Source: Cupriavidus phytohabitans (GTDB taxonomy: Bacteria; Pseudomonadota; Gammaproteobacteria; Burkholderiales; Burkholderiaceae). Taken from it: a DNA stretch of 64,000 bases. Below, in pieces: positions 47,494-58,961 of this stretch. The number at the start of each line of letters is the position of its first letter. Position 1 is the stretch's first letter. The stretch spans positions 1 through 64,000 of the forward strand of contig NZ_AUFE01000009.1 in the NCBI RefSeq assembly GCF_000426345.1, given 5' to 3'. The translations under genes were made by a program, and so were the position numbers. The notes below the pieces were generated by a model. That model ran no database searches. It saw nothing but the letters and a program-made list of their open reading frames with translations, and had not been told where the DNA came from.

Positions 47494-47579
47494 GCGCGGA
47501 ATAGCGCGGAATATGCGCGCATCGGCCCCACCGTCATCCAAGACGCCCGTATCCAACCAACGCAGGTGATTGCCTCGAC

Positions 47580-48212
47580 ATGGCTTACGATCTAGAAGAA
47601 CAGGAACAGCTTGAAAATCTGAAGGCCTGGTGGCGCCAGTACGGCAATGCGCTGACCTGGGTGCTCATCGCCGCGCTGCTGGCGTTTGCCGGCTGGAACG
47701 GCTGGAAGTACTGGGAGCGCAAGCAGGCCGGCGAGGCCGCGGTGCTGTACGAGCAGGTGCTCAAGGCCGCCGAGGCGCGTGACGTCGAACGCGTCAAGCG
47801 CGCCGCGACCGACCTGGAAAACAAGTTCGGGCGTACCGCCTATGGCCAGATGAGCGCGCTGGTCGCCGGCCGCGTGCTGTACGACGCGGGCGACCTGGCC
47901 GCGGCCAAGACTCAGCTGCAGTGGGCCGTCGACCACGGCGACGAAGAATACGCGCATCTGGCGCGGGTGCGCCTGGCCGGCGTGCTGCTCGACGAAAAGG
48001 CCTATGACCAGGGCCTGGCGCTGCTGAAGGACGAACCGCCGGCAGCGTTCGCGTCGCTGTATGCCGACCGCCGCGGCGACCTGCTCGCCGCGCAGGACAA
48101 GCGCGACGACGCGCGCGCGGCTTATCGCAAGGCGCTGGACAAGCTGGGCGGGACCGAGCCGGCCACGCGCCAGATCATCCAGTTCAAGCTCGATGCGCTA
48201 GGCGCGGCCTGA
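47580..48212 (+). CDS. YfgM-type ancillary SecYEG translocon protein
   Basis: The 210-residue protein has a cytoplasmic N-terminal tail ([15 protein letters not shown]), one transmembrane helix (about 20-40) and a periplasmic TPR region. This matches YfgM, which associates with SecYEG and PpiD to help secreted proteins fold. The hisS-yfgM-bamB-der order is conserved in E. coli and relatives, supporting the call. It is separated by 50 bases from bamB. Confidence 0.92.
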   Translation: MAYDLEEQEQLENLKAWWRQYGNALTWVLIAALLAFAGWNGWKYWERKQAGEAAVLYEQVLKAAEARDVERVKRAATDLENKFGRTAYGQMSALVAGRVLYDAGDLAAAKTQLQWAVDHGDEEYAHLARVRLAGVLLDEKAYDQGLALLKDEPPAAFASLYADRRGDLLAAQDKRDDARAAYRKALDKLGGTEPATRQIIQFKLDALGAA

Positions 48213-48262
48213 TGCGGCCGCACGCGCTTTGTGGCATCACGCAAAACCAGGATCGTAACCTT

Positions 48263-49438
48263 ATGACGTCAGTGCTTTCCCGTGCCATACATCGCCAGCC
48301 CGCCCGCACCGTGACCCGTGCGCTGGTGGCGGCTGCCTGCCTGGCCGCGCTGGGCGGCTGCTCGCTGTTCAGCAAGGAAAACAAGCACCCGCCCGCCGAA
48401 CTCAAGCCGGTTTCGGCCACGTTGACGGTGCGCCAGGCGTGGAAGGCCGATGTGGGCAAGAGCGGCCCGTATTCGATGCAGCCCGCCGCGGCGGGCAACA
48501 ATGTCTTCGTGTCGTCCAACAACGGCAACGTGATGGCGCTGGAAGGCGCCTCCGGGCGCGTGCTGTGGAAGGCCAAGACCGACCTGGACCTGACCTCCGG
48601 CCCGGGCAGCGATGGCTCGGTGACCGCGGTCGCCGGCGAGAAGGGCGCGATCTACGCCTTTGACGCCAGCGGCAAGCAGATCTGGAAGAAGCAGGTCAAC
48701 GGCGAGGTGCTGTCCGCGCCGCTGGTCGGCAACGGCCTGGTGGTGGTGCGCACCACTGACACGCGCGTGTTCGGCCTCGACGCCGGAACCGGCGAGCGCC
48801 GCTGGATCTACCAGCGCTCGCAGACGCCGCTCAACCTGCGTGCCGCGATGGGCATGGTGTTCGCCGGTGACGGCATCGTGATGGGTTTCCCCGGCGGCAA
48901 GCTGGGCGTGCTGACGCCGGGCAACGGCGTGCTGCGTTGGGAAAGCACGATCTCCTATCCCAAGGGCGTGTCCGAGATCGAGCGCCTGAACGATGTCACC
49001 GGCCAGCCGATGATCAGCGGCCGCCAGGTCTGCGCCACCACCTTCCAGGGGCGCGTGGCCTGCCTCGAGCTGGCCACCGGCCAGCCGCAGTGGGGCAAGG
49101 ATTTCTCCTCGCCGAGCGGTCCCGCGCAGGATGACAATGCGATCTATGCCAGCGACGAGCAGTCGGTCGTGCATGCCTTTGACCGCCAGAACGGCGCCGA
49201 GCGCTGGAAGAACGACCAGATGCGCAACCGCCGCCTGGGTGCGCCGCTGGCACTGGGTCGCTCGGTGGTGATGGGCGACTTCGAAGGCTATGTCCACTTC
49301 CTGTCGCGCGAGGACGGCCAGGTCGTCGCCCGCATGAAGACCGATGGCAGCGCCATCACCGCCGCGCCGGTGGTGGCGGGGCAGACGCTGGTGATACAGA
49401 CCCGCGACGGCGACGTCTTCGGGTTCCAGCCGGGCTGA
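48263..49438 (+). CDS. bamB: Outer-membrane assembly lipoprotein BamB
   Basis: This 391-residue lipoprotein (lipobox L-G-G-C) folds as an eight-bladed PQQ-like beta-propeller; the repeats [32 protein letters not shown] are visible. It scaffolds BamA in beta-barrel insertion. ATG at 48263 with AGGA upstream gives a normal signal peptide; an in-frame upstream start would add 17 residues without one. Its 3' region carries a strong hairpin. Confidence 0.95.
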   Translation: MTSVLSRAIHRQPARTVTRALVAAACLAALGGCSLFSKENKHPPAELKPVSATLTVRQAWKADVGKSGPYSMQPAAAGNNVFVSSNNGNVMALEGASGRVLWKAKTDLDLTSGPGSDGSVTAVAGEKGAIYAFDASGKQIWKKQVNGEVLSAPLVGNGLVVVRTTDTRVFGLDAGTGERRWIYQRSQTPLNLRAAMGMVFAGDGIVMGFPGGKLGVLTPGNGVLRWESTISYPKGVSEIERLNDVTGQPMISGRQVCATTFQGRVACLELATGQPQWGKDFSSPSGPAQDDNAIYASDEQSVVHAFDRQNGAERWKNDQMRNRRLGAPLALGRSVVMGDFEGYVHFLSREDGQVVARMKTDGSAITAAPVVAGQTLVIQTRDGDVFGFQPG

Positions 49439-49450
49439 CCAGCAAGCAGT

Positions 49451-49485
49451 GCGCGCTGCCGTACACCTGTCGGTACGGTGCGCGC
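49451..49485 (+). repeat. Long hairpin after bamB
   Basis: GCGCGC-(TG)-CCGTAC pairs with GTACGG-(T)-GCGCGC around an eight-base loop, 12 bases after the bamB stop. No T-run follows. It may protect the mRNA end or act in Rho-dependent termination. Confidence 0.6.
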
Positions 49486-49623
49486 CGAATCCGGTAGCAT
49501 GATCCCTGGTCGTGCGGCAAATTGCGCAGCGGGTTGCTGACCGGCGCCGCGCCCCGACAGGACAAGCGGCATGGCGCACCCAGCGGGTGCGCGTGCTGTC
49601 GGATCCATTGACTCCGGAGTAAC

Positions 49624-49658
49624 CGGGGGACGGCAGGTGCCGGCCCCCGTTTCCGTTT
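49624..49658 (+). terminator. Hairpin with T-rich tail just upstream of der
   Basis: CGGGGG (49624-49629) pairs with CCCCCG (49644-49649), enclosing a second inner stem CGGCA/TGCCG, followed by TTTCCGTTTATT. The structure ends 14 bases before the der start codon at 49664. It could be an intrinsic terminator or attenuator. It also occupies the region where a ribosome-binding site would lie. Confidence 0.6.
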
Positions 49659-49663
49659 ATTGC

Positions 49664-51007
49664 ATGAAACCAGTTATCGCACTTGTCGGCCGTCCCAATG
49701 TGGGGAAGTCGACGCTATTCAACCGCATGACCCGGTCGCGCGACGCGCTCGTCGCCGACCTGCCGGGCCTGACGCGCGACCGCCACTATGGCGAGGGCCG
49801 CGTCGGCGAGCGTCCGTTCATTGCCATCGATACCGGCGGCTTCGAGCCGGTGGTCAAGGAAGGCATCGTCGCCGAAATGGCCAAGCAGACCAAGCAGGCG
49901 GTGGTCGAGGCCGACGTGGTGATCTTCATCGTCGACGGCCGCCTGGGCCTGGCGCCGCAAGACCGCGCGATTGCCGACTACCTGCGCAAGACCGGCCGGC
50001 GCATCATGCTGGCGGTCAACAAGGCCGAGGGCATGAAGTACACCTCGGTCGCCGCGGATTTCTACGAACTCGGCATGGGCGATCCGTACGCGATCTCCGC
50101 TGCCCACGGCGATGGCGTGCGCGAACTGGTCGACGAGGCGATCGAGCTGGCCGTGCAGGAGCGCCCGGAACTGGCCGCGGAAGAGCCCGCTGACGGCAGG
50201 GGTGTCAAGATCGCCATCGTCGGGCGCCCCAATGTGGGGAAATCCACGCTGGTCAACACGCTGATCGGTGAAGAGCGTGTGATCGCGTTCGACATGCCGG
50301 GCACGACCCGCGACGCCATCTACGTGGAATTCGAACGCGGCGGCAAGCCTTATACGCTCATCGACACGGCGGGCCTGCGCCGGCGCGGCAAGGTGTTCGA
50401 GGCGATTGAAAAATTTTCAGTGGTCAAGACGCTGCAATCGATCGCCGATGCCAACGTCGTGATTCTGCTGCTGGATGCGCAACAGGACATTTCCGACCAG
50501 GACGCGCATATCGCCGGCTTTATCGTTGAATCCGGACGCGCGCTGGTGGTCGGCGTCAATAAATGGGACGGGCTGGATGGCCATACCCGCGACCGCATCA
50601 AGCACGACCTCGAGCGCAAGCTGCAATTCCTGAGTTTCGCGAATTTCCACTTTGTGTCGGCGCGCGAGCGCACCGGCATCGGCGCGCTGATGCGTTCCGT
50701 CGATGACGCCTATGCCGCGGCCATGGTCAAGCTGCCGACGCCGCAGCTGACGCGCGTGCTGCAGGAAGCCGTGGAATTCCAGCAGCCCAAGCGCGTCGGC
50801 GCGTCGCGTCCCAAGCTGCGCTATGCGCACCAGGGTGGCTCGAATCCGCCGATCATCGTGATCCATGGCAACGCGCTGTCGGGGGTCGCGGAGACCTATC
50901 GGCGCTATCTGGAAAACCGTTTCCGTGCGGCATTCAAGCTCAAGGGCACCCCTCTGCGCATCGAATTCCGTACGAACAAAAACCCGTACGCGGACTCGAA
51001 GGATTGA
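49664..51007 (+). CDS. der: Ribosome-assembly GTPase Der (EngA)
   Basis: The 447-residue protein has two tandem GTPase domains, each with G-R-P-N-V-G-K-S-T (about residues 8-16 and in the second half), the D-T-G-G and D-T-A-G switch motifs and N-K-A/W-D specificity motifs. A C-terminal KH-like domain follows. It is needed for 50S subunit maturation. The conserved start M-K-P-V-I-A-L-V-G is at 49664. No Shine-Dalgarno sequence is visible before it, only a hairpin. Confidence 0.97.
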   Translation: MKPVIALVGRPNVGKSTLFNRMTRSRDALVADLPGLTRDRHYGEGRVGERPFIAIDTGGFEPVVKEGIVAEMAKQTKQAVVEADVVIFIVDGRLGLAPQDRAIADYLRKTGRRIMLAVNKAEGMKYTSVAADFYELGMGDPYAISAAHGDGVRELVDEAIELAVQERPELAAEEPADGRGVKIAIVGRPNVGKSTLVNTLIGEERVIAFDMPGTTRDAIYVEFERGGKPYTLIDTAGLRRRGKVFEAIEKFSVVKTLQSIADANVVILLLDAQQDISDQDAHIAGFIVESGRALVVGVNKWDGLDGHTRDRIKHDLERKLQFLSFANFHFVSARERTGIGALMRSVDDAYAAAMVKLPTPQLTRVLQEAVEFQQPKRVGASRPKLRYAHQGGSNPPIIVIHGNALSGVAETYRRYLENRFRAAFKLKGTPLRIEFRTNKNPYADSKD

Positions 51008-51218
51008 GTCCGGAATCGGATCCTTGGCGGGCCAGTTTTCGTTTGCGTTCGTTTGGAACTGCGGCTAAATTCACGGTAGCAGGGGGGTTCCCTGTGCATT
51101 GACGCCGACTTGGTACCGTTTTTGATCTTTTTTCTGGCGCGTTTTTGCGCCGATTGACTTGAACCGGGGAGTTCCATCCCCATCATTCACCACTAAACCT
51201 ATAAATTTGGAGTGTGCC

Positions 51219-51458
51219 ATGAGCAACAAAGGGCAACTGCTACAAGACCCGTTCCTGAACGCGCTGCGCAAAGAGCACGTGCCGGTGTCCATCTACCTCG
51301 TCAATGGCATCAAGCTGCAAGGCAATATCGAATCGTTCGATCAGTACGTCGTGCTGCTGCGTAACACCGTGACGCAGATGGTCTACAAGCATGCGATTTC
51401 CACCGTCGTTCCGGCGCGCGCGGTCAACTTCCGCGTGGATGATTCCTCCGAGAACTGA
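51219..51458 (+). CDS. hfq: RNA chaperone Hfq
   Basis: This 79-residue Sm-like protein forms a hexamer that matches small regulatory RNAs with mRNAs. It begins [17 protein letters not shown], with proximal-face residues Q8, F-D-Q-Y and the Y-K-H-A-I-S-T Sm2 motif. It lacks the long C-terminal tail of E. coli Hfq. GGAG sits seven bases before the ATG. The A/T-rich upstream region (51008-51218) probably holds its promoter. hflX follows after a 277-base gap. Confidence 0.98.
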   Translation: MSNKGQLLQDPFLNALRKEHVPVSIYLVNGIKLQGNIESFDQYVVLLRNTVTQMVYKHAISTVVPARAVNFRVDDSSEN

Positions 51459-51735
51459 TCTGCCTCGCGGCCGCGCAAAGCTGCGGCCGCCGACCCAAGG
51501 CATCGGCCTGGCAGCCCGCAGGGTTGCACCGATGCCCGGTACCGGTGCGCCAGCGCGGCCGGTGCCTGCCGGATTGGCGGCGCACCTCGCCGCCGCGGCC
51601 TTCCGCCCGGTGCGGGTAGCCATTCCGGCTGGGGCCAGGGCAGGACGGGACTTCCGTCGGTCATCCCCTGAAACCATCGGAAAGCGTTCCACTATTCCTC
51701 GCTATTCCTAATTCCCAGCGCATTCGCGCCATCCC

Positions 51736-52980
51736 TTGGATCCCAGAGCTACTTCCAATACTGCCCCGTCGCGCGCCATTCTCGTCGGCGTCGATTTCGG
51801 CAAGCACGACTTCGAGGAAAGCCTCAGCGAACTTGCCTTGCTGACCTCCACTGCCGGCTCGCTGCCGGTGCATACGCTGACGGGCCGCCGCTCGCGGCCG
51901 GACCCGGCGCTGTTTATTGGCTCAGGCAAGGCCGAGGAGCTGAAGGAAGCCGCCGACGCGCTCGACGCCGACGTGGTCGTGTTCAACCACGCGCTCAGCC
52001 CGGCGCAGCAGCGTAACCTCGAGCGCTTCCTGAACCGCCACGTGATCGACCGCACCGGCCTGATCCTGGACATCTTCGGTCAGCGTGCGCAGAGCCACGT
52101 CGGCAAGGTGCAGGTCGAGCTGGCGCAGGTGACGTACCGCGCCTCGCGGCTGGTGCGCGCGTGGAGCCACCTGGAGCGTCAGAAGGGCGGTATTGGCATG
52201 CGTGGCGGCCCCGGCGAGCGCCAGCTCGAGCTGGACCGGCGCATGCTGGACGACCGTGCCAAGCGGCTCAGGGCGGACCTGTCGCGGCTGCAGCGCCAGC
52301 ACAGCACGCAGCGGCGCGCACGCGCGCGCAACGATACGCTCAGCATTTCGCTGGTGGGCTATACCAACGCGGGCAAGTCGACGCTGTTCAATGCGCTGAC
52401 CAAGGCGCGCGCTTACGCGGCCGACCAGCTCTTCGCCACGCTCGATACCACCTCGCGCCGGCTGTTCCTGGACGGGCTGGGCAACGTGGTGCTGTCGGAC
52501 ACGGTCGGATTCATCCGCGACCTGCCCACGCAGCTGGTGGCGGCGTTCCGTGCCACACTCGAGGAAACGGTCCATGCCGACCTGCTGCTCCATGTGGTCG
52601 ATGCCTCCAGCCCGGTGCGCCATGAGCAGATCGAACAGGTCAACCGCGTGCTGGCCGAGATCGACGCGTCCGACATCCCGCAGATCGTGGTGATGAACAA
52701 GATCGATGCGGCGCCCGAACTGCTGGAGCAGGGCCCGCGCATCGAGCGCGATGAAGATGGCATTCCCACGCGGGTGTTCCTGAGCGCCCGCGAAGGCATC
52801 GGCCTGGATGCGCTGCGCGAATCGGTGGTCGAGGTGGCCCAGTGGCTGGCCAGCCGCCCGCCGGAGCCTGCGCCCTATGATCAGCGGCTGGGTGACGCCC
52901 ATCTGTATGAGGACGGTAGCGACAGCGACGATCTGGCAGGCGATGGCGCCGATGGCGCCCAGTCGGGGGTAAGGTCCTGA
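51736..52980 (+). CDS. hflX: Ribosome-associated GTPase HflX
   Basis: This 414-residue GTPase rescues stalled or heat-damaged ribosomes. It shows the N-terminal glycine-rich domain with G-M-R-G-G-P-G-E-R-Q-L-E-L-D-R and the GTPase motifs G-Y-T-N-A-G-K-S-T, D-T-V-G-F and N-K-I-D. Translation appears to start at TTG 51736: the same frame has a stop at about 51709, and the conserved first strand (R-A-I-L-V-G-V-D) follows at once. No clear ribosome-binding site is visible. The neighbours hfq and hflKC match the classic hfq-hflX-hflK-hflC order. Confidence 0.95.
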   Translation: MDPRATSNTAPSRAILVGVDFGKHDFEESLSELALLTSTAGSLPVHTLTGRRSRPDPALFIGSGKAEELKEAADALDADVVVFNHALSPAQQRNLERFLNRHVIDRTGLILDIFGQRAQSHVGKVQVELAQVTYRASRLVRAWSHLERQKGGIGMRGGPGERQLELDRRMLDDRAKRLRADLSRLQRQHSTQRRARARNDTLSISLVGYTNAGKSTLFNALTKARAYAADQLFATLDTTSRRLFLDGLGNVVLSDTVGFIRDLPTQLVAAFRATLEETVHADLLLHVVDASSPVRHEQIEQVNRVLAEIDASDIPQIVVMNKIDAAPELLEQGPRIERDEDGIPTRVFLSAREGIGLDALRESVVEVAQWLASRPPEPAPYDQRLGDAHLYEDGSDSDDLAGDGADGAQSGVRS

Positions 52981-53099
52981 GCCGGGCCAGCGCGGCTTTT
53001 CGCGCGGCCTGGATGCCGCAGCGGTGCTTCGGCGGCCCGGTTTGGCGTGCCTTTCCACGGATTGGTCGCGATTTGGGCAAATGTGGCGCAGATGACTGC

Positions 53100-53105
53100 T
53101 AGAAT
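53100..53105 (+). promoter_or_regulatory. Candidate -10 upstream of hflK
   Basis: TAGAAT lies 37 bases before the hflK start codon. The -35 is not clear. It lies in the 160-base gap after hflX, so hflKC may have its own promoter. Confidence 0.4.
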
Positions 53106-53141
53106 CCCCCTGTTACAAACTTCCCCGGACCCGTGCACTTC

Positions 53142-54500
53142 ATGCCCCAGTTTCCCCGGAATGCTGATTCGAGCCTGATACCAGGCAGCCGTTTCGCGCC
53201 ACGCGCGGGCTGGCAGCGCCTGCGCGCCATCTTCTCGCTGAACGATCCGCGCTGGGGTCGCAATGGTGACGACGACGAGAAGAAGGACGGCCGCGACGAC
53301 AACCGCCAGCAGAACCAGCGCCCGCAGCAGGATGGCGGCCCGCCGGACCTGGACGAACTGTGGCGCGACTTCAACCGCCGCCTGAATGGCCTGCTCGGCC
53401 GCAAGGAAAACGGCGGTGGCGGCAACCAGGGCTTCGGCGGCCCGCGCACCCCGGGCAAGAGCTCGGGCGTGGGCGTCGGTGTGATCGTGGCCGCGGTGGT
53501 CGGCATCTGGCTGGCCAGCGGCTTCTTCATGGTGCAGGAAGGCCAGACCGCCGTGATCCTGCAATTCGGCAAGTTCAAGTATTCGGCCGGTCCCGGCATC
53601 AACTGGCGGCTGCCCTGGCCGGTCCAGTCGGCCGAGGTTGTCAATCTGTCGGCGGTGCGCTCGGTCGAAGTGGGCCGCTCCACGTCGATCAAGGACAGCA
53701 ACCTGAAAGACTCGTCGATGCTGACGCAGGACGAGAACATCATCGACGTGCGCTTCACCGTGCAGTACGTCATCCAGGACGCTACCGAGTTCCTGTTCTT
53801 CAACAAGACCGACCGCGGCGGCGACGAGGAACTGGTGACCCAGGCCGCCGAGACCTCGGTGCGCGAGATCGTCGGCCGCAACAAGATGGATGCGGTGCTG
53901 TACGAGAACCGCGAGCAGATCGCGCAGAGCCTGGCCAAGTCGATCCAGGCCATCCTGTCGGCCTACAAGACCGGCATCCGCGTGCTGTCGGTCAACGTGC
54001 AGAGCGTGCAGCCGCCCGAGCAGGTGCAGGCGGCATTCGATGACGTCAACAAGGCCAGCCAGGACCGCGAGCGCGCGATCAGCGAAGGCCAGGCCTATGC
54101 CAATGACATCATCCCCCGCGCCAAGGGTACCGCGGCGCGCCTGAAGGAGGAGGCCGAGGCCTACCGCTCCCGCGTGGTGGCGCAGGCCGAGGGCGATGCC
54201 TCGCGCTTCCGCTCGGTCCAGGCGGAGTATGCCAAGGCGCCGCAGGTGACGCGCGACCGGATCTATCTCGAAACCATGCAGCAGATCTACAGCAATTCGA
54301 CCAAGGTGCTGGTGGACGCGCGCCAGGGCAACAACCTTCTCTACCTGCCGCTGGACAAGCTGATGGCGCAAGGCGGCGATGGCCGTGCGGCCACCCCGGG
54401 TCAGCCGGGTGCCGGCGGCACGCCGGCACCGGCTCCCGAGACTTCGCCGGATACCCGGTCGCGCGAATCGCTGCGCAACCGTGACCGCGACTCGCGCTGA
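53142..54500 (+). CDS. hflK: FtsH modulator HflK (SPFH protein)
   Basis: The 452-residue protein has a Gly/Asn/Asp-rich cytoplasmic N-terminal part, one transmembrane helix (about 108-130, V-G-V-I-V-A-A-V-V-G-I-W-L) and a periplasmic SPFH/band-7 domain (V-Q-E-G-Q-T-A-V-I-L-Q-F-G-K) with a long coiled-coil rich in Arg/Glu. HflK and HflC form a cage that restrains the FtsH protease in the inner membrane. ATG 53142 is my choice; an in-frame GTG at 53133 is also possible. It is 11 bases upstream of hflC. Confidence 0.95.
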   Translation: MPQFPRNADSSLIPGSRFAPRAGWQRLRAIFSLNDPRWGRNGDDDEKKDGRDDNRQQNQRPQQDGGPPDLDELWRDFNRRLNGLLGRKENGGGGNQGFGGPRTPGKSSGVGVGVIVAAVVGIWLASGFFMVQEGQTAVILQFGKFKYSAGPGINWRLPWPVQSAEVVNLSAVRSVEVGRSTSIKDSNLKDSSMLTQDENIIDVRFTVQYVIQDATEFLFFNKTDRGGDEELVTQAAETSVREIVGRNKMDAVLYENREQIAQSLAKSIQAILSAYKTGIRVLSVNVQSVQPPEQVQAAFDDVNKASQDRERAISEGQAYANDIIPRAKGTAARLKEEAEAYRSRVVAQAEGDASRFRSVQAEYAKAPQVTRDRIYLETMQQIYSNSTKVLVDARQGNNLLYLPLDKLMAQGGDGRAATPGQPGAGGTPAPAPETSPDTRSRESLRNRDRDSR

Positions 54501-54511
54501 GGAGACGCGTC

Positions 54512-55420
54512 ATGAACCGACTGATTTCCTTCTCGATTGGCTTTTTCATCCTGCTGGCCGTGGTGTCGTCGATGCTGTTCGTGGTCGACCAGCGCCAGTA
54601 CGCGGTGGTGTTCGCCTTCGGCGAGATCAAGCAGGTGGTGCGTGAGCCCGGCCTGCATTTCAAGCTGCCGCCGCCGTTCCAGAATGTGGTCTTCATGGAC
54701 CGCCGCCTGCAGACCATCGACGTGGCCGCCAACGAGCGCTTCCTGACCGCCGAGAAAAAGAGCATGGTGGTGGACTGGTTCGTCAAATGGCGCATTACTG
54801 ATCCGCGCAAGTTCTTCGTCGCCTTTGGCGGCAACATGCGTGGCGCCCAGGACCGCATGACCCAGCGTATCGACGCCGTGGCGCGCGAGGAGTTCGGCAG
54901 GCGCACCGTGGCCGACGTGGTCGCGGGCGAGCGCGAACAGGTGATGCAGGCTATCCGCAACGGCATGGTCGAATACGCCAAGTCGGTGGGCGTCGAGATC
55001 CTGGACGTGCGCCTGAAGCGCGTCGACCTGCTGCCCGCGATCAGCGAATCGGTGTACCGGCGCATGGAGGCCGAGCGCAAGCGCGTGGCCAACGAGCTGC
55101 GCTCCACCGGTGCCGCCGAGGGCGAAAAGATCCGCGCCGACGCCGACCGCCAGCGCGAAGTGGTGCTGGCCGAGGCCTATCGCGATGCCCAGGTGATCAA
55201 GGGCAATGGCGATGCCAAGGCGTCGCAGATCTACGGCGATGCCTTTGGCCGCGACCCGCAGTTCGCGCAGTTCTGGCGCAGCATGGAAGCGTATCGCAAC
55301 ACCTTCCGCGACAAGCGCGACGTGCTGGTGCTGGAGCCAAATTCCGACTTCTTCCGCTACATGCGTTCCAGCGGCGGTGCCGCGGCGGCCGCGTCCGGCG
55401 GATCCGGAGGCAAGCGCTAG
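54512..55420 (+). CDS. hflC: FtsH modulator HflC (SPFH protein)
   Basis: This 302-residue partner of HflK has an N-terminal membrane anchor (about 5-24, [17 protein letters not shown]) and an SPFH domain starting [14 protein letters not shown]. It ends in a Ser/Gly/Ala tail. GAGGAG (54498-54503) is an excellent ribosome-binding site that overlaps the hflK stop. A terminator follows at 55452. Confidence 0.96.
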   Translation: MNRLISFSIGFFILLAVVSSMLFVVDQRQYAVVFAFGEIKQVVREPGLHFKLPPPFQNVVFMDRRLQTIDVAANERFLTAEKKSMVVDWFVKWRITDPRKFFVAFGGNMRGAQDRMTQRIDAVAREEFGRRTVADVVAGEREQVMQAIRNGMVEYAKSVGVEILDVRLKRVDLLPAISESVYRRMEAERKRVANELRSTGAAEGEKIRADADRQREVVLAEAYRDAQVIKGNGDAKASQIYGDAFGRDPQFAQFWRSMEAYRNTFRDKRDVLVLEPNSDFFRYMRSSGGAAAAASGGSGGKR

Positions 55421-55451
55421 AACGTCCGCTTGTCCGTGCGGCGAATTGACG

Positions 55452-55475
55452 AAACCCCGGCTTGCCGGGGTTTTG
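55452..55475 (+). terminator. Terminator of the hfl operon
   Basis: AAACCCCGG (55452-55460) and CCGGGGTTT (55465-55473) form a 9-bp stem with loop CTTG, followed by TTTTG. It lies 31 bases after hflC. Confidence 0.88.
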
Positions 55476-55544
55476 TCCGGCTGGAGCCATCATTGCCGAG
55501 TGATGGACCGGGCGCGCCGGGAGGCAAGACCGCGGCAACAATGT

Positions 55545-55583
55545 GCCGGGCGCGGCCCGGCACCGCGGGCGCCGAGCCCGCGG
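55545..55583 (+). repeat. Two consecutive GC-rich hairpins before hisZ
   Basis: GCCGGGC/GCCCGGC (55545-55561) and CCGCGGGC/GCCCGCGG (55563-55583) form two stems in the leader of hisZ, ending 30 bases before its start codon. They could modulate hisZ translation. No leader peptide rich in histidine is seen. Confidence 0.5.
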
Positions 55584-55613
55584 GGTAACCGAATGACCGA
55601 AAAGAGATTCACC

Positions 55614-56765
55614 ATGTCCAACCATTGGCTGCTGCCAGAAAACATTGCCGACGTGCTGCCGTCGGAAGCGCGCAAGATCGAAGAACTGCGCCGCCGCATG
55701 CTGGACCTGTTCCGCACCTACGGCTACGAGCTGGTGATGCCGCCGATGCTGGAGTACCTGGAGTCGCTGCTGACCGGTACCGGTCATGACCTGGACCTGC
55801 GCACGCTCAAGCTGGTGGACCAGCTGTCGGGCCGCACCATGGGCCTGCGTGCCGATATCACGCCGCAGGTGGCGCGCATCGACGCCCACCTGCTGAACAG
55901 GCCCGGCGTGACGCGCCTGTGCTATGCCGGCAACGTGCTGCACGCGCGCCCGGCGGGCTTCCATGCCACGCGCGAGCCGATCCAGATCGGCGCCGAGATC
56001 TACGGCCACGCCGGCCTCGAAGCCGACGTCGAGATCCAGGAGCTGATGCTGGCCGCGCTGCAGGCGGCGGGCCTGTCGGAGATCCGCATCGACCTGTGCC
56101 ACGCCGGCATCCTGGAGGCGCTGCTGGCCGGATTGCCGTCGATCCGCAAGACCGAGGACGCGCTCTTTGCCGCGCTCGAGACCAAGGACGTGCCCGCGCT
56201 GCGCGAGCTGACCGCGGGCATGCCGCAGACCGAACGCGATGCGCTGCTGGCGCTGCCAACGCTGTACGGCGGCGTGGAAGTGCTGGACCGCGCCCGCGCC
56301 ACGCTGCCGGCGAGCCCGGCGATCGGCCGCGCGCTGGACGAACTCGCAGCGCTGGCGGTGCAGGTGCGTGGCGCCAGCGTCAATATCGACCTGTCGGACC
56401 TGCGCGGTTACCACTATCACAGCGGTGTGATGTTCGCGGCCTACGTGGCGGGCCTGCCCAACTACGTGGCCCGTGGCGGGCGCTATGACAAGGTGGGCGA
56501 AGCCTTCGGCCGCGCCCGCCCGGCGACGGGTTTCTCCCTCGACCTGCGCGAAGTGGCGTCGCTGTCACCGGTGGAAGTGCGCGCCCAGGCGATATTCGCA
56601 CCCTGGGATGCGGACCCGGCACTGCGGGCGGCGATTTCCGCGCTGCGTGCCGCCGGCGAGATCGTGATCCAGTCGTTGCCCGGCCATACCCACGAGCTCG
56701 ACGAATTCAACTGCGATCGCCAGCTGGTGCGCCAGGATTCCAGCTGGGCCGTGGTGCCGCGCTGA
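55614..56765 (+). CDS. hisZ: ATP phosphoribosyltransferase regulatory subunit HisZ
   Basis: This 383-residue HisRS paralogue lacks aminoacylation activity and combines with the short HisG to control the first step of histidine synthesis. The start [16 protein letters not shown] matches the family; an in-frame ATG at 55593 is 21 bases upstream. Class II synthetase-like motifs remain ([21 protein letters not shown]). The catalytic hisG is not in this window. Confidence 0.95.
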   Translation: MSNHWLLPENIADVLPSEARKIEELRRRMLDLFRTYGYELVMPPMLEYLESLLTGTGHDLDLRTLKLVDQLSGRTMGLRADITPQVARIDAHLLNRPGVTRLCYAGNVLHARPAGFHATREPIQIGAEIYGHAGLEADVEIQELMLAALQAAGLSEIRIDLCHAGILEALLAGLPSIRKTEDALFAALETKDVPALRELTAGMPQTERDALLALPTLYGGVEVLDRARATLPASPAIGRALDELAALAVQVRGASVNIDLSDLRGYHYHSGVMFAAYVAGLPNYVARGGRYDKVGEAFGRARPATGFSLDLREVASLSPVEVRAQAIFAPWDADPALRAAISALRAAGEIVIQSLPGHTHELDEFNCDRQLVRQDSSWAVVPR

Positions 56766-56766
56766 C

Positions 56767-56808
56767 GCAGGGCGAGCAATCCCGGCCAAAAATCGGGAAT
56801 CGCCCTGC
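56767..56808 (+). repeat. Nested hairpin between hisZ and purA
   Basis: GCAGGGCG (56767-56774) pairs with CGCCCTGC (56801-56808), and TCCCG (56780-56784) pairs with CGGGA (56794-56798). It ends nine bases before a TAGAAT sequence. It probably ends or stabilises the hisZ message. Confidence 0.55.
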
Positions 56809-56816
56809 AACAAGAG

Positions 56817-56822
56817 TAGAAT
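56817..56822 (+). promoter_or_regulatory. Candidate -10 of purA
   Basis: TAGAAT lies 28 bases before the purA start codon. A clear -35 is not seen. Confidence 0.4.
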
Positions 56823-56832
56823 ACGTTTTTAA

Positions 56833-58191
<1,359 letters not shown>

Positions 58192-58260
58192 CCTGGCAAC
58201 CACCGGAAGCACGACGTAGTGCCGCGGCGCCACGAACGCCGCGGCCTGCAACAGATCATC

Positions 58261-58278
58261 GGCCCGCGCAAGCGGGCC
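58261..58278 (+). repeat. Hairpin between purA and the phosphoribosyltransferase gene
   Basis: GGCCCGC and GCGGGCC pair around GCAA. There is no T-run, so read-through is likely. Confidence 0.5.
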
Positions 58279-58332
58279 GAGCCTTATTGGCGATCCGGGC
58301 CAACCGGCCACGAAGATATCTAGAGCAAAACG

Positions 58333-58902
58333 ATGAACCTGCCAACCAACGATGAAGAGAACCTGTGGGTCTCGTGGGACGAATACCACCGCCTGATCGC
58401 ACGCCTGTCGCTGAACGTGCATGAGTCGGGCTGGAAGTTCGACAAGATCCTGTGCCTGGCGCGCGGCGGCCTGCGCGTGGGCGACCAGATGTCGCGCATC
58501 TTCGACGTGCCCCTGGCGATCCTGGCCACCAGCAGCTATCGCGAAGCCGCCGGCACGCAGCAGGGCGACCTGGACATCGCGCAGTACATCACCATGACGC
58601 GCGGCGAGCTGTCGGGCAAGATCCTGCTGGTCGACGACCTGGTCGATTCGGGCATCACGCTGGAACGCGTGGGCCGCCACCTGAAGGAACGCTATCCGGC
58701 GGTGACCGAGGTGCGCTCGGCGGTGCTGTGGTACAAGGCCTGCTCGAAGATCGAGCCGGATTATCACGTGACTTTCCTGCCGTCGAACCCCTGGATCCAC
58801 CAGCCGTTCGAAGAGTACGACACGCTGCGCCCGCACAACCTGGGCGCGTGGCTCAAGCGCGGCAAGCGCGCCAGCCTGCTCGACGACGACGCGAGCGCCT
58901 GA
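58333..58902 (+). CDS. Purine phosphoribosyltransferase (Xpt/Gpt-like)
   Basis: This 189-residue enzyme has the PRPP-binding motif I-L-L-V-D-D-L-V-D-S-G-I-T-L (about 97-110) and the P-loop-like C-L-A-R-G-G-L-R-V-G-D. The fold and size match xanthine/guanine/hypoxanthine phosphoribosyltransferases, which convert free purine bases to nucleotides. Location after purA supports a role in purine salvage. Base specificity cannot be told. Ends in an acidic tail (L-L-D-D-D-A-S-A). Confidence 0.9.
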   Translation: MNLPTNDEENLWVSWDEYHRLIARLSLNVHESGWKFDKILCLARGGLRVGDQMSRIFDVPLAILATSSYREAAGTQQGDLDIAQYITMTRGELSGKILLVDDLVDSGITLERVGRHLKERYPAVTEVRSAVLWYKACSKIEPDYHVTFLPSNPWIHQPFEEYDTLRPHNLGAWLKRGKRASLLDDDASA

Positions 58903-58961
58903 GCGCGGCTCGCCGCACCTGTGCCGGCGTCGCCCGCCGCGCGGCACGGGCACGGATGGCG

